NCBI GenBank assembly: GCA_035468985.1
Contig: DATISF010000009.1
Coordinates: 124,001 to 188,000, forward strand
Reading direction: 5' to 3'
DNA: 64,000 nt
Origin: DASVHS01 sp035468985
GTDB lineage: Bacteria; Acidobacteriota; Thermoanaerobaculia; Gp7-AA8
Shown: one piece after another, positions 36,408 through 43,261 of the stretch
How the letters are laid out: every line of letters begins with the position of its first letter
How positions within the stretch are numbered: position 1 is the stretch's first letter
The notes under the pieces: generated by a model
Told to the model about the DNA's origin: nothing
The model's database searches: none
Seen by the model: the letters and a program-made list of their open reading frames with translations, nothing else
Position numbers and translations under genes: made by a program

Positions 36408-36570
36408 AGTGTCGTGTAATCGGGAAATCGGTACCAGATCGCGCCGCGATCGGCGGCGAGCGCAAGGCACGCCGACGCAGGCATCGTGGTGACTATGTCG
36501 AGGAGGTCCAACGCAGCGATCGCCGTCGAGAGCAAGCGAGATAGTATCGATTCCCCGATTACAGGACACT
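36408..36570. mobile_element. MITE-like element with AGTGTCCTGTAATCGGG termini (family C)
   Basis: A 163-bp element with near-perfect terminal inverted repeats: left AGTGTCGTGTAATCGGG, right (inverted) AGTGTCCTGTAATCGGG. It contains no ORF of transposase character, so it is non-autonomous. The right end supplies the TAG stop codon of the Cld-like gene. Together with the two family A copies it fills the 458-bp gap after the kinase gene; no gene is seen in that gap. Confidence 0.75.
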
Positions 36571-37147
36571 AGCCGCGTTCGAGGCGGAGATCCACCTCGC
36601 GTTCCACGTACTGCCACTCCTCGGTCGCGCGCAGCGCTCCGACGAGATCCTCGAATGCGTTCCGGTCGCGCGGCGCAAACTCGAACCAAGTGAGAAAGTC
36701 GAACGGCTCGCCGAGGTCGTGGCCGTGATGGAGGCGCCGGGCGATGGCGGGGAGGTACTTCAGCCCCGTGGCGATGTGGTGAGAGCTCTCCTCGAGCACA
36801 GCGCGCCGTGCATCCTGCGGCAGTTGCCACCACTCCGCCGACTTCCGGATCGGGATCAGAGCGGCGCAAGTCGCCTCCGGACGGCCGATCGGGGGCTGCG
36901 CGGCGAGGAGACTCCGCTTCTCATCCGCGGTCACGTAGCGTTCGTAGCTGGTCACGCCACGCAGGAGCCATCGGGCCTCGACTCGCGCGTCGCCCATGAG
37001 AACGGCCAGGCGGTCGACGGAGGCCAGCGGCTCCCCGCTCACCGGCCGGTTCAGCACAACGCGCCACAAACCATCGCGACCGCCCGCGAACGTGAACAAT
37101 CGACCGGAATATGCGTCGGACAGATTCGTTACTCCCCGTGCTAGCAT
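36569..37147 (-). CDS. Chlorite dismutase-like (Cld family) haem protein
   Basis: A 192-residue protein whose C-terminal half matches the Cld/HemQ fold: SAEWWQLPQDARRAVLEESS, HHIATGLKYLPAIARRLHHG and PFDFLTWFEFAPRDRNAFEDLV. The proximal haem ligand is probably His124 in the HxxxGxxY pattern. It may be a chlorite-dismutase-like haem protein or peroxidase; the distal Arg that marks true chlorite dismutases cannot be assigned by eye, so enzymatic activity is uncertain. Start ATG 37147 is only 12 bp from the divergent tRNA-Pro start. The stop codon TAG is formed by a family C inverted repeat. Confidence 0.75.
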   Translation of the reverse strand: MLARGVTNLSDAYSGRLFTFAGGRDGLWRVVLNRPVSGEPLASVDRLAVLMGDARVEARWLLRGVTSYERYVTADEKRSLLAAQPPIGRPEATCAALIPIRKSAEWWQLPQDARRAVLEESSHHIATGLKYLPAIARRLHHGHDLGEPFDFLTWFEFAPRDRNAFEDLVGALRATEEWQYVEREVDLRLERG

Positions 37148-37159
37148 CCACCCCCGAGT

Positions 37160-37236
37160 CGGGCAGTAGCGCAGCCTGGTAGCGTACCTGAATGGGGTTC
37201 AGGTGGTCGCGGGTTCAAATCCCGCCTGCCCGACCA
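37160..37236 (+). tRNA. tRNA-Pro (GGG)
   Basis: 77 nt. Acceptor stem CGGGCAG pairs with CTGCCCG, D-arm GCGCAGCCTGGTAGCG, anticodon stem CCTGA/TCAGG around loop ATGGGGT (anticodon GGG), T-arm GCGGGTTCAAATCCCGC, discriminator A and encoded CCA. All features of a functional tRNA-Pro are present. Confidence 0.96.
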
Positions 37237-37256
37237 AGCCGCACACCGAGCCTCCT

Positions 37257-37559
37257 ATGGAACAACAAGCGCAGCAGCCGCAGACTATCCGCATCACCCT
37301 CGACGACACGACCGCGCAGGGTCAGTACGTCAACTTCGCCAACATCATCCACTCGCCGAGCGAGTTCGTCATCGACCTCGGACGCATCGTTCCGGGACGC
37401 AATGACGTGAAGGTCTACAGCCGCGTGATCATGACGCCGCTGCACGCGAAGCAGCTCCTCGAAGCGCTGGCGCAGAACATCTCGCTCTTCGAACAGAAAT
37501 TCGGCGAGATCCGCGTGGCCGACGCGCAGCAGTACGCGGTCGACGAGAAAAGCAACTAG
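37257..37559 (+). CDS. DUF3467 protein
   Basis: A 100-residue protein: QTIRITLDDTTAQGQYVNFA, NIIHSPSEFVIDLGRIVPG, then SRVIMTPLHAKQLLEALAQN and FGEIRV. These are the DUF3467 blocks. Function unknown; members are small, soluble and widespread in Acidobacteriota, Deltaproteobacteria and Planctomycetes. ATG 37257 lies 20 bp after tRNA-Pro, so it may be cotranscribed with it. The stop TAG is immediately followed by the family A terminus GGAACG, so the element begins at the stop codon. Confidence 0.88.
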   Translation: MEQQAQQPQTIRITLDDTTAQGQYVNFANIIHSPSEFVIDLGRIVPGRNDVKVYSRVIMTPLHAKQLLEALAQNISLFEQKFGEIRVADAQQYAVDEKSN

Positions 37560-37702
37560 GAACGTCTGCGCAAGTCGTTGTTCACGTCATCCTGAGCCGC
37601 GAAGAGGGGCGAAGGATCTCGAAATGACAGGCGTTGTCGCATCCTGAGATCCTTCGTCGCGCTTCGCCGACTCAGGATGACGACTTGTGCAGAGGTTCCC
37701 TG
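37557..37702. repeat. Family A palindromic element
   Basis: Left end CTAGGAACGTCTGCGCAAG, right end CTTGTGCAGAGGTTCCCTGA. It has the same layout as the copy at 14709. The TAG is the stop of the DUF3467 gene. Confidence 0.87.
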
Positions 37703-37708
37703 ATATCA

Positions 37709-37760
37709 GGTCGTGGGTCACGGGGGCATCACTGCCTAAGGGCCCACGTTACCCACGACC
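37709..37760. repeat. Inverted repeat upstream of trmFO
   Basis: GGTCGTGGGT ... ACCCACGACC, a perfect 10-bp pair around a 32-nt spacer that itself contains GGGC/GCCC. It lies 16 bp upstream of the trmFO ATG and may be a further palindromic element or a 5' UTR stem. Confidence 0.5.
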
Positions 37761-37776
37761 GACGACCGACCACCCA

Positions 37777-39081
37777 ATGGCAACCATCAAGATCATCGGC
37801 GCGGGCCTGGCCGGCTCCGAATGCGCGTTCCAACTCGCGCGGAACGGACACACGGTCGATCTCTTCGAGATGCGGCCGGTGAAGACGACCGCCGCACATC
37901 ACACCTCCAATCTCGCGGAGCTCGTGTGCTCGAACTCGTTCCGCTCGTCGGCGGTTACGAACGCTGTCGGCCTGCTGAAGCGCGAGATGTCGATCCTCGG
38001 ATCGCTGGTCATGCAGTGCGCCGAAGAGTCGCGGGTTCCGGCCGGAGATGCGTTCGCGGTCGATCGAGAGCGGTTCTCGGCAGCAGTCACGCAGGCGATC
38101 GAAAATCAGAGGGGCATCACGATCCGCCGCGAAGAAGTCGGCTCGCTCGACCGCGATGGTTATGACTTTCTCGTCATCGCCACCGGTCCGCTCACATCGC
38201 AGCCGCTGTTCGAGGCCATCAACGATTTTCTCGGCCGCGATGGACTGTATTTCTACGACGCCATCGCGCCGATCCTGGCCGCCGATTCCCTCGACCTATC
38301 GAAGCTGTACTGGAAGTCGCGCTACGGAAAGGGATCGGGAACCGATTACCTCAATGCACCGATGACGCAGGAGCAGTACGAGGCATTCGTCGAAGCGCTG
38401 CTCGGAGCCGAGCTTTATCCGCTGCACGACTTCGAACACGCCGCGCACTTCGAAGGCTGCCTGCCGATCGAGGAGATCGCCAACCGCGGCATCGACACGC
38501 TTCGTTTCGGCCCGATGAAACCGGTGGGACTCGAGCATCCGCTGACGGGCCAGCGCCCGCACGCGGTCGTGCAGCTGCGGAAGGAAGATCTTTCGGACGA
38601 GTACTTCAACATCGTCGGCTTCCAGACAAAGATGAGAGTCCCCGAGCAGAAACGCGTCATCCAGATGATCCCGGGCCTCGAGAACTGCGCCTTCGCGCGG
38701 TTCGGATCGATGCATCGCAACACGTTCATCAACGGACCGAAGCATCTTCTGCCGACGTTCCAGACGAAACGCGATTCACGAATCTTCTTCGCCGGACAGG
38801 TGACCGGCGTCGAGGGTTACATCGAATCGGCCGCCGTCGGTCTTCTGGTGGCGCGCTACATCGACGATCCGTCTCCGCTTCCGTATCACACGGCGCTCGG
38901 TGCGCTCGGCCGGCACGTCGCGGAATCGTCGCCCGATCGTTACCAGCCGTCGAACGTCACGTGGGCGCTGATCGAAGACGTCGTCGGCCGCGTGAAGAAG
39001 ATCGAGAAGCGCGACAAACAGGTTGCCGCCGCAATCAATGCGATCGAAAGCAGCCGGATGGCATTACCATTTCATCACTGA
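37777..39081 (+). CDS. trmFO: Methylenetetrahydrofolate-tRNA-(uracil-5-)-methyltransferase
   Basis: FAD- and folate-dependent enzyme that makes m5U54 (T) in the tRNA T-loop. The 434-residue protein starts with the dinucleotide-binding motif IIGAGLAGSECAFQLA, then LFEMRPVKTTAAHHT and ELVCSNSFRS (family signature). CGS-type and VEGYIESAAVGLLVA complete the FAD site. TrmFO instead of SAM-dependent TrmA is typical for Firmicutes, Deltaproteobacteria and Acidobacteriota. It uses the same folate C1 pool that the gcv operon fills. It precedes an ATP-grasp gene by 5 bp. Confidence 0.96.
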   Translation: MATIKIIGAGLAGSECAFQLARNGHTVDLFEMRPVKTTAAHHTSNLAELVCSNSFRSSAVTNAVGLLKREMSILGSLVMQCAEESRVPAGDAFAVDRERFSAAVTQAIENQRGITIRREEVGSLDRDGYDFLVIATGPLTSQPLFEAINDFLGRDGLYFYDAIAPILAADSLDLSKLYWKSRYGKGSGTDYLNAPMTQEQYEAFVEALLGAELYPLHDFEHAAHFEGCLPIEEIANRGIDTLRFGPMKPVGLEHPLTGQRPHAVVQLRKEDLSDEYFNIVGFQTKMRVPEQKRVIQMIPGLENCAFARFGSMHRNTFINGPKHLLPTFQTKRDSRIFFAGQVTGVEGYIESAAVGLLVARYIDDPSPLPYHTALGALGRHVAESSPDRYQPSNVTWALIEDVVGRVKKIEKRDKQVAAAINAIESSRMALPFHH

Positions 39082-39086
39082 GCCGC

Positions 39087-40142
39087 GTGCCACCCAAGCC
39101 GGGAGAAAAGCCGACCGTCACCATCCTGTACGACGCGCAGGAGGATAAGGAACGTGACGCCGCGCTGGCACGGGGTGAGAAGTTCCCGGTCCTCGTCTCG
39201 CAGCAGATCGAAGAAGTCCTGACGAAGCGCGGCTACACGATCAAGAAGCTGGCCGCGATTTCACCCATCAAGAAGCTCGTCCGCCAGCTCGAGGACGACA
39301 ACTCCGATCTCATCTTCAACGTCTGCGAATCCCTCGGCGGCGACGGCGCCGAGGAGCGCCGGATCGCGTCGATGCTGGAGTTGCTCGACAAGCGGTTCAC
39401 GGGTTCGGGTTCGCTGGCTCTCACGCTCGCCGGCGACAAGTCGCTGGCGAAAAAACTCTTCGAATTTCACGACGTCGTCTCGCCCGAGTTCACAATCGTT
39501 GGGCCGGGCCATACCGAGGGGCAGCCGGGCCTCGATAAGTTCCCCCTGATCGTGAAGCCGATCGCCACCGATGCCTCCATCGGCATCGACTCGAAGTCGG
39601 TCGTCAGCACCGTCAACGAGCTCATGAATCGGATTTTCCGCATTCACGAGGAGTTTCATTCGCCGGCCCTGGTCGAGCAGTACATCGACGGCCGCGAGAT
39701 CTACATGAGCCTGCTTGGAAACCCTCCCACCGTGCTGATCCCGATCGAATGGGACTTGTCAAAATTGCCGGCTGACATGCCCAGAATTGCAGGGACCGAG
39801 GCGAAGTGGGAGGAGTGGAAAAACCCGGAACTCAAAGCAGCGAAAGAGGTTGTGCCCGACGACATCGTCGCCAACCCGGAGCTGATGTCAAAGTTGCGTC
39901 ACGCCGCTCTTGGCGCCTGGAAAGCCTTGCAGGTTCGCGATTATGCTCGTATCGACATCCGGCTGACCCACGAAGGCACGCCGTATGTACTGGAAGTCAA
40001 TCCGAACCCATGGCTGGACAAGTCGGCGGAATTCGCGATGGCGGCCCGGAGATCGAAGCCGGAGATGTCGTACGGCGACCTGATCGAGAAGATCATCGAC
40101 CTGGCGATGACGCGGCCGATGCGGGAACGCGCCGCCAGGTAA
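39087..40142 (+). CDS. D-alanine-D-alanine-ligase-like ATP-grasp protein
   Basis: A 351-residue ATP-grasp ligase: VTILYDAQEDKERDAAL at the N-terminus, DLIFNVCESLGGDGAEERR, the ATP-binding GDKSLAKKLFEFHDVVSPEF and PLIVKPIATDASIGI, and the metal/catalytic end YARIDIRLTHEGTPYVLEVNPNPWL. It resembles D-Ala-D-Ala ligase but the ligand-binding loops differ, so it more likely joins other amino acids or peptides. Start GTG 39087 is 5 bp after trmFO. It overlaps the zinc-peptidase gene by a TAA/GTA junction, so the two are coupled. Function inferred only from fold and context. Confidence 0.88.
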   Translation: MPPKPGEKPTVTILYDAQEDKERDAALARGEKFPVLVSQQIEEVLTKRGYTIKKLAAISPIKKLVRQLEDDNSDLIFNVCESLGGDGAEERRIASMLELLDKRFTGSGSLALTLAGDKSLAKKLFEFHDVVSPEFTIVGPGHTEGQPGLDKFPLIVKPIATDASIGIDSKSVVSTVNELMNRIFRIHEEFHSPALVEQYIDGREIYMSLLGNPPTVLIPIEWDLSKLPADMPRIAGTEAKWEEWKNPELKAAKEVVPDDIVANPELMSKLRHAALGAWKALQVRDYARIDIRLTHEGTPYVLEVNPNPWLDKSAEFAMAARRSKPEMSYGDLIEKIIDLAMTRPMRERAAR

Positions 40143-41140
40143 GCTGGCACGAGGAGCGCGAACGTCTCCTGCGTTCGCGGATCAGCGACCTCCAGCTCCA
40201 CATCGAGGGCAGCGAGCTCGAGCCTCTCATCCGCCGTCTCTACCAGGAGCTCGACCGGGTCGGACTCGAATTCAAGCCGCCGATCTATCTCACCGACGAG
40301 TGGGGCTGTCCCGAAGGCGTTCCGATCGTCGGCGTTCCGTTCTATCTCGCCCATCCCCAGCTTGCCCGCATCGAGAAAGAGATCGTCGAGAACCTCGAGA
40401 CGCCGGACGAATCGATGATGTACCTGCGCCACGAAGCCGGCCATGCCTTCAACTACGCCTACGTCCTGTACGAGGAAGAGGAGTGGCACCGCCGCTTCGG
40501 GCCGTTTTCGCGCCCATACATGGAGAACTTCAAACCGAACCCGTTCTCACGCGAGTACGTCCGCCACATCGCCGGCTGGTACGCGCAGAAGCATCCTGAC
40601 GAAGATTTCGCGGAGACGTTCGCGGTGTGGCTCGATCCTGGTTCCCACTGGCGCGAGGAGTACGCGGGCACGCCGGTGCTGGCCAAGCTGGAGTATGTCG
40701 ACCGCCTCGCCAAGGTGATCGGCGATCAGCCGCCGAAGGTGCAGCCGCGCCGGCGCGATGCTCCCGTCGAGGAGCTGCGATACACGGTCGGCGACTACTA
40801 CGCACACCGCAGCGACATCGCCCGGCTTCAGATCCCGCGCTGGTTCGACGGTGATCTCAAACAGTTGTTCGAGACGGACAAAGGCGAAGGGTTCGCGGCC
40901 GCCGAGCCGATTCTCCGCGAGATGCGCGTCGATCTGGTCGCCGAGGTGACGTACTGGACCGGCGTGCAGATGAGCGTCGTGCGGTCGCTCGTCGATCATC
41001 TGCTCGAGCGCATCGCCTCCCTCGACCTGCAGGTGATCGAGCGCGAGCAGCAGCGCTACGTGATCTCGTTCATCGCCATGGTCACGACGCTTGCGACGAA
41101 CTACCTCCGCCACGAACAGTTCGTGCCCGAGCGGCGGTGA
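40139..41140 (+). CDS. Putative zinc-binding metallopeptidase
   Basis: A protein of about 333 residues with the gluzincin-like motif HEAGHAFNYAYVLYEEEEW (HExxH at about 98-102), a later Glu (DFAETFAVWLDPGSHWR) as probable third ligand, and a helical C-terminal half. It matches 'putative zinc-binding metallopeptidase' proteins I know from Acidobacteriota. Homologues start near SWHEERERLLRSRIS. At that point the DNA reads GTA (40139) rather than ATG/GTG, overlapping the TAA stop of the upstream ligase; the nearest canonical in-frame start is ATG 40010, 130 bp inside the ligase gene. I annotate from the GTA junction. The 3' end overlaps the convergent PP-loop gene by 59 bp. Confidence 0.72.
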   Translation, partial: VSWHEERERLLRSRISDLQLHIEGSELEPLIRRLYQELDRVGLEFKPPIYLTDEWGCPEGVPIVGVPFYLAHPQLARIEKEIVENLETPDESMMYLRHEAGHAFNYAYVLYEEEEWHRRFGPFSRPYMENFKPNPFSREYVRHIAGWYAQKHPDEDFAETFAVWLDPGSHWREEYAGTPVLAKLEYVDRLAKVIGDQPPKVQPRRRDAPVEELRYTVGDYYAHRSDIARLQIPRWFDGDLKQLFETDKGEGFAAAEPILREMRVDLVAEVTYWTGVQMSVVRSLVDHLLERIASLDLQVIEREQQRYVISFIAMVTTLATNYLRHEQFVPERR

Positions 41141-41792
41141 GAAGATCGGTAAACACGAATCCGTCGCGCTCCACGGTCACACCGCTCTCAATCGGAATTG
41201 CTTTCGAGAACATCGGGCCGGCGTAGGCGAATGTGTGAAACTCGCCTCGCTCGCCGCAGGGATCGACAACCGGCGGGAGTTCCGACAACAACGCGGCGTC
41301 GAACTCGCGGCCGGCAAACCGCGGCGGCATCGCACGCGGGTCGACACACGTGATCCGCGCCCGGAGTCCCGACGCGATCATGTGACGCGCGAGCTCCGGA
41401 GTCGGGCGCTGCCACAGCGGAAAGAGCGGCTCGAGGCCGGTGCCCGCGAGCCGCTCCTCGCGATATCGCCGGATGTCTTCAAGAAACAGATCGCCGAACG
41501 CCACGCACTCGATGCCTTCCGCGACCGCACGGCCCACGGCACCGCGCATCACCGCCTCGTACTGTTCGTTCGAGCAGGGCGACGGGATCTCGAGCTCCCA
41601 CAGCGGAAGCCCGGCGGCATCGGCCTGCGCCTGGAGGAGCTCCCTCCGGACGCCGTGCATCGCCACCCGATCGAACGCGCCGGTCACCGTGGTCAGCAGT
41701 GCGACGACATCGAACTCGCCGCCGCTTCGCAGAACGTGGAGAGACCAGGCGGAGTCCTTGCCGCTGCTCCACGACAGGATCGTGCGCCTCAC
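41082..41792 (-). CDS. Dph6-like PP-loop ATP pyrophosphatase (amidoligase-type)
   Basis: A 236-residue PP-loop protein: ILSWSSGKDSAW at 6-17, PCSNEQYEAVMRG, AFGDLFLEDIRRYREERLA and the C-terminal LPPVVDPCGERGEFHTF. It belongs to the diphthine-ammonia ligase-related (TIGR00290-like) group of adenine nucleotide alpha hydrolases, which adenylate a carboxylate for amide or thio transfer. In this cobalamin-riboswitch operon it may act in corrinoid salvage, but this is inference. Start GTG 41792 overlaps the BtuF stop by 4 bp. The last residues (ARTVRGGGSSSQAS) look like a tail produced by overlap with the convergent gene. Confidence 0.82.
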   Translation of the reverse strand: MRRTILSWSSGKDSAWSLHVLRSGGEFDVVALLTTVTGAFDRVAMHGVRRELLQAQADAAGLPLWELEIPSPCSNEQYEAVMRGAVGRAVAEGIECVAFGDLFLEDIRRYREERLAGTGLEPLFPLWQRPTPELARHMIASGLRARITCVDPRAMPPRFAGREFDAALLSELPPVVDPCGERGEFHTFAYAGPMFSKAIPIESGVTVERDGFVFTDLLTAARARTVRGGGSSSQAS

Positions 41793-42703
41793 GCCACCAC
41801 CCAGTCTGTTTGGCGATGGCCGAAATCGAACAGCTCCGGATGAACCATTTCGGCGAGAATCTCCAGGCTCTCCACAATTCGGGGACCGGGACGGTTGAAG
41901 AACGAATGGCCATCGGCAACGAAGACGCGCCCGTTGCGTACGGCCCGAAGCGATCGCCAGGTCGCGTCGCCGGTCAGCAGCGGTAGATCGGCGAGAGACT
42001 TCTCGATCGAGAAACCACACGGCATGACGACGATGATGTCCGGGTCCGTCGCCATGAGATCGGCCACATGGATCCAGGGCGAGTGACGTCCGGCCATGCC
42101 GAGCGCGTTTCTGCCGCCGGCGAGCTCGATCAGCTCGGGTACCCAGTTTCCAGCCGCCATCAGCGGCGAGATCCACTCGATCGTCGCGATGACCGGCCTC
42201 GCGGCTGCAGACTGTGCACGTCCCGCCATGGCATCGATGCGCACCTGCATCGTTCGCAGGAGGCCGCGCGCGTCGCGCCCGATCGCTTCGGCGACGAGAC
42301 CAATGTCACTACAGATACTGGAAACCGTCGACGGATTCAGGGCCACGATTCGCGGCTCGTCGCCTCCCATCCATTCCCCAACGACCGCTTCGACATCGCG
42401 GAGACTCACCGCACAGATGTCGCACTGCACTTGCGTGACGATCACGTCCGGTCGCAATGAACGAAGCATTTCGCCGTCCACCCGGTACACACTGATGTCC
42501 CGCTCCAGCACCTCCGTGACGCTGCGATGGATCTCCTCCGACGTTCCCGTCACTCGCACCTTCGGAGCGGTGCAGACAGGAAGACGCGCGACCTCCGCCG
42601 GAAAATCGCATTCGTGCGACCGGCCGACGAGCTCGTTCGATGCTCCCAGCGCGGCCACGATCTCGGTCGCGCTCGGGAGCAGCGAGAGAATGCGCCGCAT
42701 CAT
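41789..42703 (-). CDS. BtuF-like cobalamin-binding protein
   Basis: A 304-residue substrate-binding protein of the TroA/BtuF fold: RILSLLPSATEIVAALG, LVGRSHECDFP, PDVIVTQVQCDICAVS, WISPLMAAGNWVPELIELAGG, and DPDIIVVMPCGF. Proteins of this type in B12 clusters bind cobalamin. No signal peptide is visible at the start, so the protein may be cytoplasmic or exported by another route; the true start could be upstream in the DUF6580 gene. ATG 42703 overlaps the DUF6580 stop by 4 bp. No BtuC or BtuD gene is in the operon. Confidence 0.85.
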   Translation of the reverse strand: MMRRILSLLPSATEIVAALGASNELVGRSHECDFPAEVARLPVCTAPKVRVTGTSEEIHRSVTEVLERDISVYRVDGEMLRSLRPDVIVTQVQCDICAVSLRDVEAVVGEWMGGDEPRIVALNPSTVSSICSDIGLVAEAIGRDARGLLRTMQVRIDAMAGRAQSAAARPVIATIEWISPLMAAGNWVPELIELAGGRNALGMAGRHSPWIHVADLMATDPDIIVVMPCGFSIEKSLADLPLLTGDATWRSLRAVRNGRVFVADGHSFFNRPGPRIVESLEILAEMVHPELFDFGHRQTDWVVA

Positions 42704-43251
42704 CGCGCCGGCGCGGCGAGCCGCGGAATCGTGCGCTCGGCCCAGACGAACGTTCCGAACAGCACGCCCGAGTACAGCAGATCGCCGATCAGCATCGTCC
42801 CGTAGAACGGAATCCCGGCGATGTAGCAGGCCATGAGACCCGCGAGGGTCCTCGGATACATCGCGCTGATCGTCCACACGGCGAAGTTCGTGACGGCGTA
42901 GAACAGCGTCGCCGCCCCGACCGCGCCCGCCGCCACCGCACCCGCCGAACCGCGGCGGCTTCGCAAAGCGATTCCCATCAGGACGATGATCGCGAACGTC
43001 GCGTACACCACGGGCATCAGCACGTGGTATCCGTGCCCGGTCAGAATCTGCAGAGCCGTGTCGCTGACGAACATCGCCGCCAGCGGCGCGAGGAACGCCC
43101 AGCGGCGTCGATCGAAGCACGCGCCGGAGAACAACGCCGTGGCGCCGACCGGCGTGAGATTCCAGGGATGCGGAAGTACGCGCATGACGGTGCAGAGCAG
43201 GACGAGAGCGGCTGCGAGAACGAAACGGCCAATCGTGTTGCGGTTCATCAT
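42700..43251 (-). CDS. DUF6580 family membrane protein, possible cobalamin transport component
   Basis: A 183-residue inner-membrane protein with about six hydrophobic segments: FVLAAALVLLCTVMRVLPHPW, NLTPVGATALFSG, YHVLMPVVYATFAIIVLMGI, GAATLFYAVTNFAVWTI and AGLMACYIAGIPFYGTMLIGD. The PVGATALFSGA and FY..TNFAVW blocks define DUF6580, annotated as putative transport. Size and topology recall the S components of ECF vitamin transporters. It lies between the TonB receptor and btuF under the cobalamin riboswitch, so a role in B12 passage across the inner membrane is likely but unproven. GAGGAG precedes the start ATG 43251. Confidence 0.82.
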   Translation of the reverse strand: MMNRNTIGRFVLAAALVLLCTVMRVLPHPWNLTPVGATALFSGACFDRRRWAFLAPLAAMFVSDTALQILTGHGYHVLMPVVYATFAIIVLMGIALRSRRGSAGAVAAGAVGAATLFYAVTNFAVWTISAMYPRTLAGLMACYIAGIPFYGTMLIGDLLYSGVLFGTFVWAERTIPRLAAPAR

Positions 43252-43261
43252 CGTGCTCCTC

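Noticed and set aside
36215..36535. Short ORFs in the 36.1-36.5 kb gap
   Set aside because: They run through family A and C repeats and have no family resemblance.
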